A DNA stretch of 35,060 bases from an alpha proteobacterium MED-G09 (GTDB lineage Bacteria; Pseudomonadota; Alphaproteobacteria; MED-G09): positions 211,570 to 246,629 of the forward strand of contig CAJIZT010000007.1 in the NCBI GenBank assembly GCA_905182015.1, written 5' to 3'. Position numbers and translations under genes: made by a program. This document shows, in pieces, positions 15,813 through 25,358 of the stretch; position 1 is the stretch's first letter, and each line of letters opens with the position of its first letter. The notes beneath the pieces were generated by a model. It had not been told where the DNA came from and did not search any database. It saw nothing but the letters and a program-made list of their open reading frames with translations.

Positions 15813-18446
15813 TCAGTTCTTCCCGTGACAACTTTTGAATTTTTTATTAGACCCGCATGGGCATATCTCATTTCTTCCAACCTTACCCCATGTTGTTGGA
15901 TCACTTGAGTCAGTTTTAACACCCTCAGGCTTCGTTCGTAATGGCTGCCTTTTGTTTGTATTTAATATATTGCCGCTATCTTCATCGTGACGACCTTCTA
16001 TTTGCTTACGATTTTCAGTTAGTTTGTCTATGGCTTCATCGGAAACCATCCTTATGTGAAATAGAGTTTTAGTTACATCTTCTCTAAACTTATTAAGTAA
16101 GGATTCAAATAAAAGAAAGGATTCAGACTTATATTCATTTAAAGGATCCCTTTGGCCGTAACCTCTGATGCTAACTATTTGTCTAAGGTCCTCAAGTTGA
16201 CCTAGGTGGTCAGTCCAGTTCTGATCAATAGTTTGCATTAAAATTGATTTTTCAAGACTATTAGATATTTTTTCGCCAAAACCATTCCGCTTAATGAGAT
16301 ACTGGGAATCGATATATTTATTTAATTTTTTTTCAAATGATTCTAAATCTATATCAGTCTCTGAGAGCCAATCATCCATAGGGGTTGTAAGATTAAATAT
16401 TCTCTTAATTTCTTTTTCTATAAGCTCAGAATCCCAATCGTCAACGAAGGATTTGTCCGGTATATGTTTAGTTAGAATTTCATTAATAACCTCAGACCTC
16501 ATATCATTAATTGTTTCACTAACTTTATCTTGCTTTAGAAGATCTAACCGTTGTTCGAAGATAACCTTTCTTTGATCATTCATAACATTGTCAAATTTAA
16601 GAAGCGTTTTTCTAATCTCAAAATTTCTAGATTCTACTTTTTTTTGAGCTCTTTCTAGTGCGGTATTAATCCAAGGATGCACAATTGATTCACCTTCTTC
16701 TAGCCCAAGTTTTTTGAGGATAAGGTCAAGTCTGCCTGAACCAAATATTCTCATTAAATCATCTTCTAGGCTTAAGTAGAATTTTGATTCACCAGCATCA
16801 CCTTGCCTTCCTGACCTTCCCCTTAATTGATTATCAATTCTTCGACTCTCGTGGCGTTCTGTGCCGATAACATATAACCCACCAGCTTTAATTGCTTTGG
16901 CCTTATCATCCTCCGAACTATCAGTTCCGCCCAATTGAATGTCAGTTCCTCTTCCGGCCATATTGGTGGCAATGGTAACCCTTCCAAAGCTTCCTGCTTG
17001 AGATATTATCTCAGCCTCTTGTTCGTGATATTTTGCGTTTAAAACACTATGTTTAACTTTCTTATCTTTCAGTAATTTTGATAAGTACTCTGATCGTTCA
17101 ATACTGGTAGTTCCAACTAAAATTGGCTGGCCTTTTTTATTAGATTCAACTATTGAATCTATGATTGCTTCATACTTTTCTTCCGATGTTCGATATATTT
17201 CATCGTCCTGATCCTTTCTTGAAATTTTTATATTTGCAGGAATTGAAATAACATCTAGATTATATATATCCAGGAACTCTTCCGATTCTGTGCTGGCGGT
17301 GCCAGTCATTCCTGACAATTTAGTATATAGCCTAAAATAATTCTGAAAAGTAATAGATGCCATAGTTCTATTTTCAGGTTGGATTTTTACTTTTTCTTTC
17401 GCTTCTAAAGCTTGGTGTAAGCCATCAGAAAATCTTCTTCCCTCCATCATTCGTCCAGTAAATTCATCAATAATAATGACTTGATCATCTTTAACCAAGT
17501 AATCAACATCTTTACCGAACAGCTTGTGGGCCTTTAAAGCTTGATTTACATGATGCACCAGACCTACATTCTCCATATCATAAATACTTGAATTTTTATT
17601 CATTAAATTTTCATCGACTAATATTTGATCCAAAAATTCATTGCCCTCATCAGTTAATGTTACATTTTTAGATTTTTCTTCAATATCGATATGGTGCAAT
17701 TCAATTTTTGGTATTATTTTATCAATCTTACCGTACAATTCTGATTTATCCTCAATCTGACCAGAAATTACTAAGGGCGTTCTAGCTTCGTCGACTAATA
17801 TAGAATCCACCTCATCAACAATAGCAAAGCTATGACCTCGTTGAACAAGTTGGTCAATATTGTATTTCATATTGTCTCTCAGATAATCAAATCCGAATTC
17901 GTTATTTGTACCATAAGTAATGTCTGCTTGATATGAAGCCCGTTTATCCTCTTCACTGAGATCAGAAGTAATGGTTCCAACAGACATTCCTAAAAAATTA
18001 TAGATCTGACCCATCCACTCAGAATCTCTTTTAGCAAGATAATCATTAACCGTTACTACATGAACGCCTTTTTCTTCAAGGGCATTCAAATAAACAGGTA
18101 GGGTGGCAACCAAGGTCTTACCTTCCCCAGTTTTCATTTCAGAGATATTGCCTTTATTTAATACTAACCCACCCAACAGCTGCACATCGAAATGTCTTTG
18201 ACCAAGAGTTCTTTTACCTGCCTCTCTAACTACTGCAAATGCATCATTAGTAATATTTTCTAACGTCTCTCCTGACTTGAGTCTTTCCTTAAACTCTATA
18301 GTTTTATCTTTTAAATCTATATCACTCAATTTCTCATAGAAACCTTCCAGTTGATTTATTGCAGTCACCTGGTTAGTAAATTTTTTTAGCTTTCTCTCAT
18401 TACTGGAGCCGAAAACATTATTAAGGATTGAATTAAGACTTGGCAT
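15813..18446 (-). CDS. secA: Preprotein translocase ATPase SecA
   Basis: SecA drives post-translational export through SecYEG. The protein is 877 residues, a normal alphaproteobacterial length. Nucleotide-binding domain 1 has MKTGEGKTLVA and DEVDSILVDEARTPLVISG, and the second domain has AGRGTDIQLGG and RQLRGRSGRQGD-like sequence (NQLRGRSGRQGDAGES). The C-terminus has the zinc-binding SecB-interaction motif ICPCGSNKKFKSCHGKN. The extended linker before it is Asn/Thr/Lys rich. It is divergent from argJ. Many alphaproteobacteria carry a parvulin-type peptidyl-prolyl isomerase between secA and argJ; none is present here. Confidence 0.97.
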   Translation of the reverse strand: MPSLNSILNNVFGSSNERKLKKFTNQVTAINQLEGFYEKLSDIDLKDKTIEFKERLKSGETLENITNDAFAVVREAGKRTLGQRHFDVQLLGGLVLNKGNISEMKTGEGKTLVATLPVYLNALEEKGVHVVTVNDYLAKRDSEWMGQIYNFLGMSVGTITSDLSEEDKRASYQADITYGTNNEFGFDYLRDNMKYNIDQLVQRGHSFAIVDEVDSILVDEARTPLVISGQIEDKSELYGKIDKIIPKIELHHIDIEEKSKNVTLTDEGNEFLDQILVDENLMNKNSSIYDMENVGLVHHVNQALKAHKLFGKDVDYLVKDDQVIIIDEFTGRMMEGRRFSDGLHQALEAKEKVKIQPENRTMASITFQNYFRLYTKLSGMTGTASTESEEFLDIYNLDVISIPANIKISRKDQDDEIYRTSEEKYEAIIDSIVESNKKGQPILVGTTSIERSEYLSKLLKDKKVKHSVLNAKYHEQEAEIISQAGSFGRVTIATNMAGRGTDIQLGGTDSSEDDKAKAIKAGGLYVIGTERHESRRIDNQLRGRSGRQGDAGESKFYLSLEDDLMRIFGSGRLDLILKKLGLEEGESIVHPWINTALERAQKKVESRNFEIRKTLLKFDNVMNDQRKVIFEQRLDLLKQDKVSETINDMRSEVINEILTKHIPDKSFVDDWDSELIEKEIKRIFNLTTPMDDWLSETDIDLESFEKKLNKYIDSQYLIKRNGFGEKISNSLEKSILMQTIDQNWTDHLGQLEDLRQIVSIRGYGQRDPLNEYKSESFLLFESLLNKFREDVTKTLFHIRMVSDEAIDKLTENRKQIEGRHDEDSGNILNTNKRQPLRTKPEGVKTDSSDPTTWGKVGRNEICPCGSNKKFKSCHGKN

Positions 18447-18487
18447 ATATTTTTTAGTTCCATTATTTGTAACAGTTCTCTTATACT

Positions 18488-18516
18488 CATGTAGGGAGAG
18501 CCATGAAAGTTGTCAA
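18488..18516 (-). promoter_or_regulatory. Candidate secA promoter
   Basis: On the minus strand a perfect TTGACA (18516-18511) is followed after 17 bp by TACATG (18493-18488), 41 bp upstream of the secA ATG. The -35 is a full consensus match; the -10 matches only three of six positions. Confidence 0.4.
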
Positions 18517-18569
18517 CCAGGGCAAGTAAAGATATTGGCATACCACTATATATAGTTTATTCTTTTTAA

Positions 18570-18575
18570 TATAAT
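18570..18575 (+). promoter_or_regulatory. Candidate -10 box for argJ
   Basis: A perfect TATAAT lies 24 bp before the argJ ATG. No clear -35 hexamer is at the right distance. TTGGCA at 18535-18540 is too far (29 bp). Confidence 0.33.
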
Positions 18576-18599
18576 TCTTTAAATTAAAAAGAGATTGAA

Positions 18600-19841
18600 A
18601 TGATTAAAAAAATATCACCACTCGCTCCAAAAAATTTTCCTAAAATTCCAAAAGTAAAGGGTGTTGACCTTGGAACAGCAAAGTCGGGAGTTAAGTACAA
18701 GGGTAGAAGCGATATATTTACAGCAATTTTTGATAAAGGAACAACGGTAGCTGGATCCTTTACACAATCTAAAATAACAGCAGAACCAGTAGATTTCTGT
18801 CGAAAGAATATTGCCGATGGAAATGCTAGGGCTTTAGTTGTTAATGCTGGTTTTGCGAATGCCTTTACCGGAGCTAAAGGGAAAAAAATTAATAAATCCA
18901 TAGCGACAAATGTAAAGAAGATCCTTAAATGTAGAGAAAAAGATATTTTTATTTGCTCAACTGGCGTTATTGGGGAGCAAATTCCCCTTAGGCCTACAAA
19001 TAAAGCTATTTCCCAATCATTGAAGGAGAGTGGATCCGACTGGAAGCAATCTTCTAAAGCGATCACAACAACTGATACTTTCTCAAAGGCCTCAGGTAGA
19101 AAAATTACTATTGATGGTCACGAGGTATCTATTGCGGGCATAGCAAAAGGATCAGGAATGATTTCCCCTAATATGGCAACAATGTTGGCGTTTATTTTTA
19201 CTGATGCAGCTATAGATAGCAGGGTGCTCCAGACTTTATTAAATTTAGAGCTAAGGAATAGCTTTAATGCAATAACAGTGGATAGTGATACTTCTACTAA
19301 TGATACAGTTTTAGTTTTTGCAACAGGAAAAGCGATGGATCATGGCAATGTTAGGCCTATATCAAGAACTGGTGACCCTAGGCTGATTGAGTTTCGAAAG
19401 GCTTTTAAGGAAATTATGCATGATCTTGCTATTCAAATTGTTAAAGATGGCGAGGGAGCTTCCAAATTAATTCACGTAAAGGTATCAGGAGCAGAAAACT
19501 CTTCTGCGGCAAAGAAGATAGCTAGATCAATCGCTGATTCGCCTTTAGTTAAAACTGCTATTGGCGCTTCAGATCCTAATTGGGGGAGAATAATTATGGC
19601 GATGGGGAAGGCAAGAGAATCAATTCAATCAAGAAAGGTAAGTCTAAAGATAGGAAAAAATTTAATATTAAAAAATGGTGAAGTTTCGCGGTCTTATTCA
19701 GAAGCTAAAACAAAAAAATATATGGAGGGGAGTGAGATTTTAATTGATGTTGAGCTGGGTCTCGCTAACGGAGATTCTGATATTTGGACCTGTGACCTAA
19801 CCGAAGGATATATTCGTATAAACGCAGATTATAGAAGTTAA
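18600..19841 (+). CDS. argJ: Bifunctional glutamate N-acetyltransferase / ornithine acetyltransferase
   Basis: ArgJ transfers the acetyl group from N-acetylornithine to glutamate in the cyclic arginine pathway; many members also use acetyl-CoA. The 413-residue precursor is autocleaved at the conserved Ala-Thr bond within KGSGMISPNMATMLAF, with Thr194 the predicted nucleophile. Other family marks are the early GVDLGTAKSGVKY, VVNAGFANAFTG, ICSTGVIGEQIPL and DPNWGRIIMAMG. The ATG at 18600 has only a weak GAGA upstream. mutT starts 8 bp after its stop, so the two are probably cotranscribed. Whether it is mono- or bifunctional cannot be told from sequence. Confidence 0.93.
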   Translation: MIKKISPLAPKNFPKIPKVKGVDLGTAKSGVKYKGRSDIFTAIFDKGTTVAGSFTQSKITAEPVDFCRKNIADGNARALVVNAGFANAFTGAKGKKINKSIATNVKKILKCREKDIFICSTGVIGEQIPLRPTNKAISQSLKESGSDWKQSSKAITTTDTFSKASGRKITIDGHEVSIAGIAKGSGMISPNMATMLAFIFTDAAIDSRVLQTLLNLELRNSFNAITVDSDTSTNDTVLVFATGKAMDHGNVRPISRTGDPRLIEFRKAFKEIMHDLAIQIVKDGEGASKLIHVKVSGAENSSAAKKIARSIADSPLVKTAIGASDPNWGRIIMAMGKARESIQSRKVSLKIGKNLILKNGEVSRSYSEAKTKKYMEGSEILIDVELGLANGDSDIWTCDLTEGYIRINADYRS

Positions 19842-19848
19842 ACTAGTA

Positions 19849-20259
19849 ATGGGAAATTCAAAAATAGTAATGGTTTCCGCAGCGGCCATGGTCGATGTTG
19901 ATAACAGAGTTTTAATAGCGCAACGTCAGGAGGGTAAGTTTATGGCTGGGTTTTGGGAGTTTCCAGGGGGTAAGGTGGAGAAGGATGAGTTACCCAACCA
20001 ATGCTTAGTAAGAGAGGTAGGCGAAGAACTGGGTGTTAATATTACCAACTCTTGCTTTTCTCCCATTACATTCACAACTTATGATTACCCTGATTTTTCT
20101 GTATTATTATTCCTATATATTTGCAGAGAATGGGAAGGTTTTATTCAGGCTAGGGAGGGTCAGGTCTTAAAGTGGCATAGGCCCAATGATTTATCTACAA
20201 TTAATATGTTACCAGCTGATATTCCCTTAATATCATATTTACGTGATACTGTTTCATAG
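19849..20259 (+). CDS. mutT: MutT-type 8-oxo-dGTP diphosphatase (Nudix)
   Basis: MutT-type Nudix hydrolases remove oxidised GTP/dGTP from the nucleotide pool and so limit A:T to C:G mutation. The product is 136 residues. The Nudix box is intact at about residues 41-63: G, five residues, E, seven residues, then REVGEELGV. The upstream WEFPGGKVE is typical of MutT. The start is the ATG at 19849, 8 bp after argJ; secA-argJ-mutT proximity is a conserved alphaproteobacterial layout. Other Nudix substrates are possible, but the context and length favour MutT. Confidence 0.88.
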   Translation: MGNSKIVMVSAAAMVDVDNRVLIAQRQEGKFMAGFWEFPGGKVEKDELPNQCLVREVGEELGVNITNSCFSPITFTTYDYPDFSVLLFLYICREWEGFIQAREGQVLKWHRPNDLSTINMLPADIPLISYLRDTVS

Positions 20260-20315
20260 GCTTGTATATGGTGGCTATTTCGTTAATGTGCATTTAATTA
20301 AAATGGATTTATAAA

Positions 20316-21353
20316 ATGTTTTTTTATTCTCTACTGAGGTCTTTGCTTTTTTTCTTTGATCCTGAAATCTCTCATAGAATAATAATTAATTATCTGAAAA
20401 CAATTAAGGTCAAGAAAATTAAGTCCTATAAGGTTCTTCAATCGAATGTTTTTGGGTTAAATTTTACTAATCCAATTGGGATAGCGGCCGGATTTGATAA
20501 AAATGCTGAGGTTGCTCATAACTTAATTAACTTAGGCTTTGGGTTTTCTGAAGTTGGAACTGTTACACCAAATCCGCAGCCAGGTAATCCTAAGCCTAGA
20601 GTTTTTAGGTTAAAGGATGATGAAGCTATCATCAATCGATTAGGATTCAATAGCGATGGCTTTAATGTAGTTAAAAATAGATTAAAAAAAATAGATAATC
20701 ATATTGTTGGAATTAACATTGGAGCTAATAAAAATAGTAGAGATTTTTCAGATGATTATATAAAAGGTATAAAATTTTTTTCAACTACTGCATCGTATAT
20801 TACGATAAATATTTCGTCACCTAATACGCCCGGCCTTAGAGAGCTTGAAGTCTTGGATAATTTAGATGTACTTTTAAATAAAATTAATGATCTGGGGGCA
20901 GAGGATTTATTAATTAAGACTCCTATCCTTCTTAAAATTTCTCCTGATCTAGAAACTGATCATTTGAAGTATTTGTGCGATAAGGTTTTGTCGAGTAAAA
21001 TAGATGGACTAATTGTATCCAATACGACCCTTTCAAGGAACTCAATCGTTAGTAACTCTAAGGAGGACGGGGGACTTTCTGGAAGACCTTTATTTAAAAT
21101 ATCCACTAATCAATTAAAGAAAGTTTATAAATACACAGATGGAAAATTACCTTTAATTGGTGTTGGAGGTATTGATTCTGCTGAAAAAGCCTATGAAAAA
21201 ATAAAAAGTGGAGCTAGCCTGATTCAGCTATATACTGGCCTAGTCTATAATGGTCCTGATCTAATAAAGGATATTAATAAGAATCTAGCCCTACTACTGC
21301 AGAGGGATGGTTACAATAATATTGCGGAAGCAGTAGGTGTAGAGGTTAGCTAA
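20316..21353 (+). CDS. pyrD: Dihydroorotate dehydrogenase, class 2 (quinone)
   Basis: PyrD oxidises dihydroorotate to orotate in pyrimidine synthesis, passing electrons to membrane quinone. The 345-residue protein has the class 2 N-terminal amphipathic/hydrophobic extension (MFFYSLLRSLLFFFDPEIS) that docks to the inner membrane. Core motifs are NPIGIAAGFDKNAE, GFSEVGTVTPNPQPGNPKPR, INRLGFNSDG, and NISSPNTPGLRELE, in which Ser is the class 2 catalytic base. The C-terminal FMN-phosphate segment is IGVGGIDSAEKAYEKI. arsC follows 2 bp after the stop. Confidence 0.95.
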   Translation: MFFYSLLRSLLFFFDPEISHRIIINYLKTIKVKKIKSYKVLQSNVFGLNFTNPIGIAAGFDKNAEVAHNLINLGFGFSEVGTVTPNPQPGNPKPRVFRLKDDEAIINRLGFNSDGFNVVKNRLKKIDNHIVGINIGANKNSRDFSDDYIKGIKFFSTTASYITINISSPNTPGLRELEVLDNLDVLLNKINDLGAEDLLIKTPILLKISPDLETDHLKYLCDKVLSSKIDGLIVSNTTLSRNSIVSNSKEDGGLSGRPLFKISTNQLKKVYKYTDGKLPLIGVGGIDSAEKAYEKIKSGASLIQLYTGLVYNGPDLIKDINKNLALLLQRDGYNNIAEAVGVEVS

Positions 21354-21355
21354 TT

Positions 21356-21703
21356 ATGGGAATTAAGATATATCACAATTCTAGGTGTTCAAAATCGAGA
21401 CAAACTCTAGAAATTTTAAAGAAAAAAAATTCTGATATTGAAATAGTGGAATACCTTAAGTCACCACCAACATTTGAAGAGCTATCAGTTATTTTAGGAA
21501 AACTCAAATATGAACCGCGCGAATTACTAAGAAAAAGTGAAGAGGTTTATAAAAAAGAAAATCTTTCTGATATGAGTATATCCAACAATAAAATTATAGA
21601 AAAAATGGTTACTTATCCAATTTTGATTGAGAGACCGATAGTAATTAATGGCGACAAGGCTGTTATAGGGAGACCTCCAGAGAGAGTCTTGGATATAATA
21701 TGA
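21356..21703 (+). CDS. arsC: ArsC-family arsenate reductase (glutaredoxin type)
   Basis: Family members reduce arsenate to arsenite with glutathione and glutaredoxin; many ArsC-like proteins near pyrD have no proven arsenic role. The product is 115 residues with the active-site Cys in YHNSRCSKSRQTLE. The three arginines typical of the family are visible: in EPRELLR, ERPIVI and GRPPERVLD. It is packed between pyrD (2 bp) and the TetR regulator (4-bp ATGA overlap). No arsB, arsR or other ars genes are nearby, so the physiological role is uncertain. Confidence 0.85.
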   Translation: MGIKIYHNSRCSKSRQTLEILKKKNSDIEIVEYLKSPPTFEELSVILGKLKYEPRELLRKSEEVYKKENLSDMSISNNKIIEKMVTYPILIERPIVINGDKAVIGRPPERVLDII

Positions 21704-22317
21704 TAGATCATGATAATAAAGTTGAACTTATAAATAAAAGAGAGGTTACAAAGTCAAACAACCGTTCGTTAATTATTAATGCGGGTATTAAGGTGTTTAT
21801 GGAAAAAGGTGTTTCTGAAGCAACGGTAAGGGATATCATTAGGTTTACTGGATTAGCATCTGGAACTTTCTATAATTACTTTAGTTCAAAAGAAGAGGTT
21901 CTGGTTGCCATTGTTGATGATTTTGCATTAGGGATCGGTCAAATTTTAAGAATCAATAAAGATAAGCCAAAAGATTTTGAAGAATATCTTTTGATAAGAA
22001 TAACAATATTTTTAAACTATGTTATTTCTAGGCCAGAGTTATATCTTATTATGACTAATAATCAGAATATAATAAATAATTTCAGTATCATTACACCTCA
22101 AGTAATTTTAGAAATTGATTTTCTCAAAGAGGAAGTAAAAAAAGGTACAGAAAAAGGTATTTTTCCTGAAATTGATTTTGAGCTTTTTGCTTTAGTTTTA
22201 CAGCCTGTGGTGGATGCTCTTGCGCAAGATATGATGTTACAGAAAAGACCTAATGTTAAAGAATGTACCAATAGGTGTGTGAATTTTTTACTTAATGGCC
22301 TAGTGGAGAATAAATAA
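21700..22317 (+). CDS. TetR-family transcriptional regulator
   Basis: This 205-residue protein has a TetR-type N-terminal helix-turn-helix at about residues 25-68: AGIKVFMEKGVSEATVRDII, then RFTGLASGTFYNYFSSKEEV. The C-terminal ligand-binding half is not similar to any one I can name. Its start overlaps the arsC stop by 4 bp, and its stop overlaps the following oxidoreductase ATG by one base (TAATG). It is therefore cotranscribed with the quinone oxidoreductase and may regulate it. TetR proteins next to oxidoreductases often sense a substrate or fatty acyl-CoA, which is only inference here. Confidence 0.9.
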   Translation: MIDHDNKVELINKREVTKSNNRSLIINAGIKVFMEKGVSEATVRDIIRFTGLASGTFYNYFSSKEEVLVAIVDDFALGIGQILRINKDKPKDFEEYLLIRITIFLNYVISRPELYLIMTNNQNIINNFSIITPQVILEIDFLKEEVKKGTEKGIFPEIDFELFALVLQPVVDALAQDMMLQKRPNVKECTNRCVNFLLNGLVENK

Positions 22318-23294
22318 TGTTTCGTTCAGTGGTAGTGCATAGCCTTTCAAATAATTTTTCAGATATTTCTATAGTAAGCTGCGAGAGAGAAACTATTAAT
22401 CCGGATGAGGTTAGAGTTAAGGTTTGTTCAGCGTCAGTTAATTTTCCAGATTTATTAATGACTTCTGGATTGTATCAGTTCAAGCCGGAGGTACCATTTA
22501 CCTTGGGAATGGAATCTTCTGGGATAGTCATGGAGGTAGGTGTAGAAGTTGAAGACCTTAATATTGACGATGAAGTAATTGTAAGTGCTTTTACGGGATC
22601 TTTTTCTGAAGAATTAAAAGTTAATCAAAGTAAGGTAAGAAAAAAACCATCAGAACTTAATTGGGAGCAGGCTTCAACATATACAGTGGCTTATTTAACG
22701 GCTTATGTTTCTTTGGTGACTAAGGGGCAATTACAGTCTGGGGAGACATTATTAGTTCATGGAGCCGCAGGAGGGGTTGGGTTGGCGGCTGTTGATATTG
22801 GTAAATTTTTAGGTGCCAAAGTTATTGCCGTTGCCTCATCAAAAAAAAAGAGAGATTTTCTTCTTTCCTATGGTGCTGATTTTGTTTTGTCACCAGAGAA
22901 AGGATTCAAAGACCAAGTCAAAAAGATAACAAACAATAAAGGGGCGGATGTAATTTATGATCCTGTCGGCGGTGATGTTTTTGATGAGTCAATTAGATGC
23001 ATTGCTTGGAATGGAAGACTCCTTGTGGTTGGCTTTGCGTCAGGAAGGATACCGTCTATTCCTGCTAATATGCCTTTAATTAAAGGATTTTCAGTTATTG
23101 GCGTGAGAGCGGGTGAGTATGGAAGAAGGAGTCCTCAAGAGGGTGCAGAACACTTTCGTATGATTGATGAATTAATAAGCAACGGATCCCTTAATCCCTA
23201 TATTCATAAAATTTATAGCCTAGATCAAACGGTTGAGGCATTAAAAGAGTTACGAGACAGAAAAGTTATTGGAAAAGTTTGTATTAACCCTTAA
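22317..23294 (+). CDS. Zinc-independent NADPH:quinone oxidoreductase (MDR family)
   Basis: This is a medium-chain dehydrogenase/reductase of the quinone oxidoreductase/enoyl-reductase group. It is 325 residues. The GroES-like N-terminus contains VCSASVNFPDLLMTSGLYQF and FTLGMESSGIVMEVG. The Rossmann fold has HGAAGGVGLAAVDIGKFLGA followed by KVIAVASS. No zinc-ligand Cys cluster is visible. The C-terminal VEALKELRDRKVIGKVCI is typical. Its substrate is unknown. It is translationally coupled to the upstream TetR gene. Confidence 0.87.
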   Translation: MFRSVVVHSLSNNFSDISIVSCERETINPDEVRVKVCSASVNFPDLLMTSGLYQFKPEVPFTLGMESSGIVMEVGVEVEDLNIDDEVIVSAFTGSFSEELKVNQSKVRKKPSELNWEQASTYTVAYLTAYVSLVTKGQLQSGETLLVHGAAGGVGLAAVDIGKFLGAKVIAVASSKKKRDFLLSYGADFVLSPEKGFKDQVKKITNNKGADVIYDPVGGDVFDESIRCIAWNGRLLVVGFASGRIPSIPANMPLIKGFSVIGVRAGEYGRRSPQEGAEHFRMIDELISNGSLNPYIHKIYSLDQTVEALKELRDRKVIGKVCINP

Positions 23295-23317
23295 CCGCAA
23301 CTCTTCATCTTAATTAA

Positions 23318-23323
23318 AGGGAG
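23318..23323 (+). promoter_or_regulatory. Ribosome binding site deciding an ATT start
   Basis: AGGGAG lies 8 nt before an ATT codon at 23332-23334. No ATG, GTG or TTG is in frame between the upstream in-frame stop (23311-23313) and the TTG at 23353, and that TTG has no Shine-Dalgarno. This supports ATT as the initiator. Confidence 0.55.
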
Positions 23324-23331
23324 ACTTTCTT

Positions 23332-25335
23332 ATTAATAAAAATTTACTTTCATTGGAAAAAAGTCCTTATTTAATTCAGCATAAGGATAATCCAGTACAT
23401 TGGATGCCTTGGTCGGAAGACGCTTTTGATTTGGCTAAATTAGAAAAGAAGCCAATACTTTTATCAGTTGGTTATGCTGCCTGTCATTGGTGTCATGTTA
23501 TGGCTCATGAATCTTTCGAAGATAATGATATTGCCAATCTTATGAATGAAAGGTTTATTAATATCAAGGTTGATAGAGAGGAGCGGCCTGATGTTGACGC
23601 TATCTATATGGCGGCGTTGCAGGCGATGGGTGTTCATGGCGGCTGGCCGATGACGATTTTTATGACGCCCGAAAAAAAACCATTTTGGGGCGGGACATAT
23701 TTCTCAAAAGAACCTTTGAATGGCATGCCTAGTTTTCCAAATATTCTAACTGGAATATCAAATGCATATAAAAATGATAAAAATATTATTGAAGAAAATT
23801 ATAAAGCTATAGATGATGCCTTGAGGAAGAAAAACTCTACAGATACATCTGGCAGTTTAAGTATTGATATTCTTGATCGAGTATCAGAACAGTTATTGAA
23901 CTTTTCTGATAAAGAGAATGGTGGATTAAAGGGTGCCCCAAAATTTCCTAATACAGCAACAATAGATAATTTATGGAGAGCTTTTATTAGGACAGGAAAA
24001 GAGAGCTATAGGAAGCAAGTGCTTTTAACTCTTAAAAGAATGTCATGTGGAGGTATCTATGATCAACTAGCTGGAGGTTTTTCACGTTACTCTGTTGATG
24101 ATCACTGGCTCGTACCGCATTTTGAGAAGATGCTTTATGATAATGCGTTGCTAATTGATATTTTTTCAACAGTCTATCAAACAGAAAAATCTCTTTTGCT
24201 TGAGGTCAGAGTCAAAGAGGTAATTGAATGGATTGTGTCTGATATGATCACAGCGAAAGGTGGTATTTGTTCTGCAATAGATGCAGATAGCGAGGGTGTT
24301 GAAGGCAAGTATTATGTTTGGACCTCAGATGAAATTGATAGATTGTTAAAAGAGGAATCTAATCGCTTTAAATCTGTTTTTGGGGTTACTAATTCAGGAA
24401 ATTTTGAAGGATCTAATATCTTATCCCTTAATGGATCGATAAAAGACCTTTTAGATGAAGGCATATCTAGTTCCCGTTTAATTTTACTTGATGAAAGAAG
24501 AAAAAGAGTACCACCTCTTTTAGATGATAAAATTTTAACGGATTGGAATGGCCTGATGATTGGAGCTCTAACAAGAGCTTCCAAAATTTTTGATAATCAG
24601 GACTGGCTCATGTACGCAGAAAATGCTTATGAATTTATTACGAGTTATTTAATTGTTGACGATGTTTTGTATCATAGTTGGAGAGAAGGTGAGGTTAGGG
24701 GGCTTGCAACTTTAGATGATCATGCTGCTTTAATCGATGCCTCAATCGCACTTTATATCGCAACTAGTAAAAATAAATATTTAGATATTGCTGATTCTCA
24801 GTTAGCACATTTAAATAAGTATTTTATCGACAAAGAAAGGGGTGGTTATTATTTGACTTCGGTAAGTGCGACAGATGTTCACATTAGGATGAAAATATCT
24901 AGTGATAGTGCAACCCCCTCCGGAAATGGCCTGCTTTTTAAATCATTAGTTTCTTGGTGGAGGTTATCCGGACGAATGGACTTAAAAGAGAATATAAATA
25001 TGCTAGAAAAAAGTTTTGGAAAGATTGTAGCTGAAAATTCTTCTAGCCATTGCACTTGGATTTCTGGTTTTGAGTCTCTTTATAAAGGCTCTGATTTTGT
25101 AGTAGTTGGAGACCAGAATAGTAATGTTATTAAAGAGATGATAGAAAATATTAATAATTTAAAGCTAAATGATTCTATTTTAACTTTAATAAACCCTAAA
25201 GATGAGTTACCAAAAAACCATCCAGCATTTGGTAAAACTAATGTTAATCAAGCAACAACCTATATATGCACAGGCCAAGTTTGTTCATCTCCGATACTAG
25301 ACCCTGATAAAATAAAACAAAATTTATTTGAATAG
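23332..25335 (+). CDS. YyaL/SPATA20-like thioredoxin-domain protein
   Basis: This conserved family (DUF255, thioredoxin-like, followed by an alpha/alpha six-barrel resembling GlcNAc-2-epimerase) has no settled biochemical function. From the ATT at 23332 the product is 667 residues. The family N-terminus [20 protein letters not shown] appears intact only with this start; the TTG at 23353 would drop seven residues that align with relatives. The thioredoxin-like motif [13 protein letters not shown] has Cys51 and Cys54. Later come [34 protein letters not shown], and [12 protein letters not shown]. The preceding gene ends 37 bp upstream. Confidence 0.88.
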   Translation: MNKNLLSLEKSPYLIQHKDNPVHWMPWSEDAFDLAKLEKKPILLSVGYAACHWCHVMAHESFEDNDIANLMNERFINIKVDREERPDVDAIYMAALQAMGVHGGWPMTIFMTPEKKPFWGGTYFSKEPLNGMPSFPNILTGISNAYKNDKNIIEENYKAIDDALRKKNSTDTSGSLSIDILDRVSEQLLNFSDKENGGLKGAPKFPNTATIDNLWRAFIRTGKESYRKQVLLTLKRMSCGGIYDQLAGGFSRYSVDDHWLVPHFEKMLYDNALLIDIFSTVYQTEKSLLLEVRVKEVIEWIVSDMITAKGGICSAIDADSEGVEGKYYVWTSDEIDRLLKEESNRFKSVFGVTNSGNFEGSNILSLNGSIKDLLDEGISSSRLILLDERRKRVPPLLDDKILTDWNGLMIGALTRASKIFDNQDWLMYAENAYEFITSYLIVDDVLYHSWREGEVRGLATLDDHAALIDASIALYIATSKNKYLDIADSQLAHLNKYFIDKERGGYYLTSVSATDVHIRMKISSDSATPSGNGLLFKSLVSWWRLSGRMDLKENINMLEKSFGKIVAENSSSHCTWISGFESLYKGSDFVVVGDQNSNVIKEMIENINNLKLNDSILTLINPKDELPKNHPAFGKTNVNQATTYICTGQVCSSPILDPDKIKQNLFE

Positions 25336-25356
25336 TGTACATTATTCAAAAATAAT
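25328..25356 (+). promoter_or_regulatory. Candidate umuDC promoter
   Basis: TTGAAT (25328-25333) and AATAAT (25351-25356) are separated by 17 bp; each is one to two bases from consensus. The -10 overlaps a perfect inverted repeat (25339-25358). A second possible -10, TATAAA, lies at 25364-25369. Confidence 0.42.
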
Positions 25357-25358
25357 GT
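25339..25358. promoter_or_regulatory. Inverted repeat over the umuD promoter (operator candidate)
   Basis: Perfect 8-bp arms ACATTATT (25339-25346) and AATAATGT (25351-25358) flank a 4-bp CAAA. The repeat covers the putative -10 and lies about 33 bp before the ATG. It lacks a run of T after it, so it does not look like an intrinsic terminator. It does not match the alphaproteobacterial LexA box GTTC-N7-GTTC. Confidence 0.45.

Noticed and set aside
18503..18529. 8-codon ORF (MKVVNQGK) with a GGGAG-like ribosome site on the plus strand, a possible leader peptide
   Set aside because: It overlaps the best -35 match for divergent secA, there is no attenuator hairpin after it, and eight codons is within chance.
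18584..19066. 160-residue open frame on the minus strand
   Set aside because: It lies opposite the well-supported argJ gene and has no family-like sequence; it is a shadow of argJ codons.
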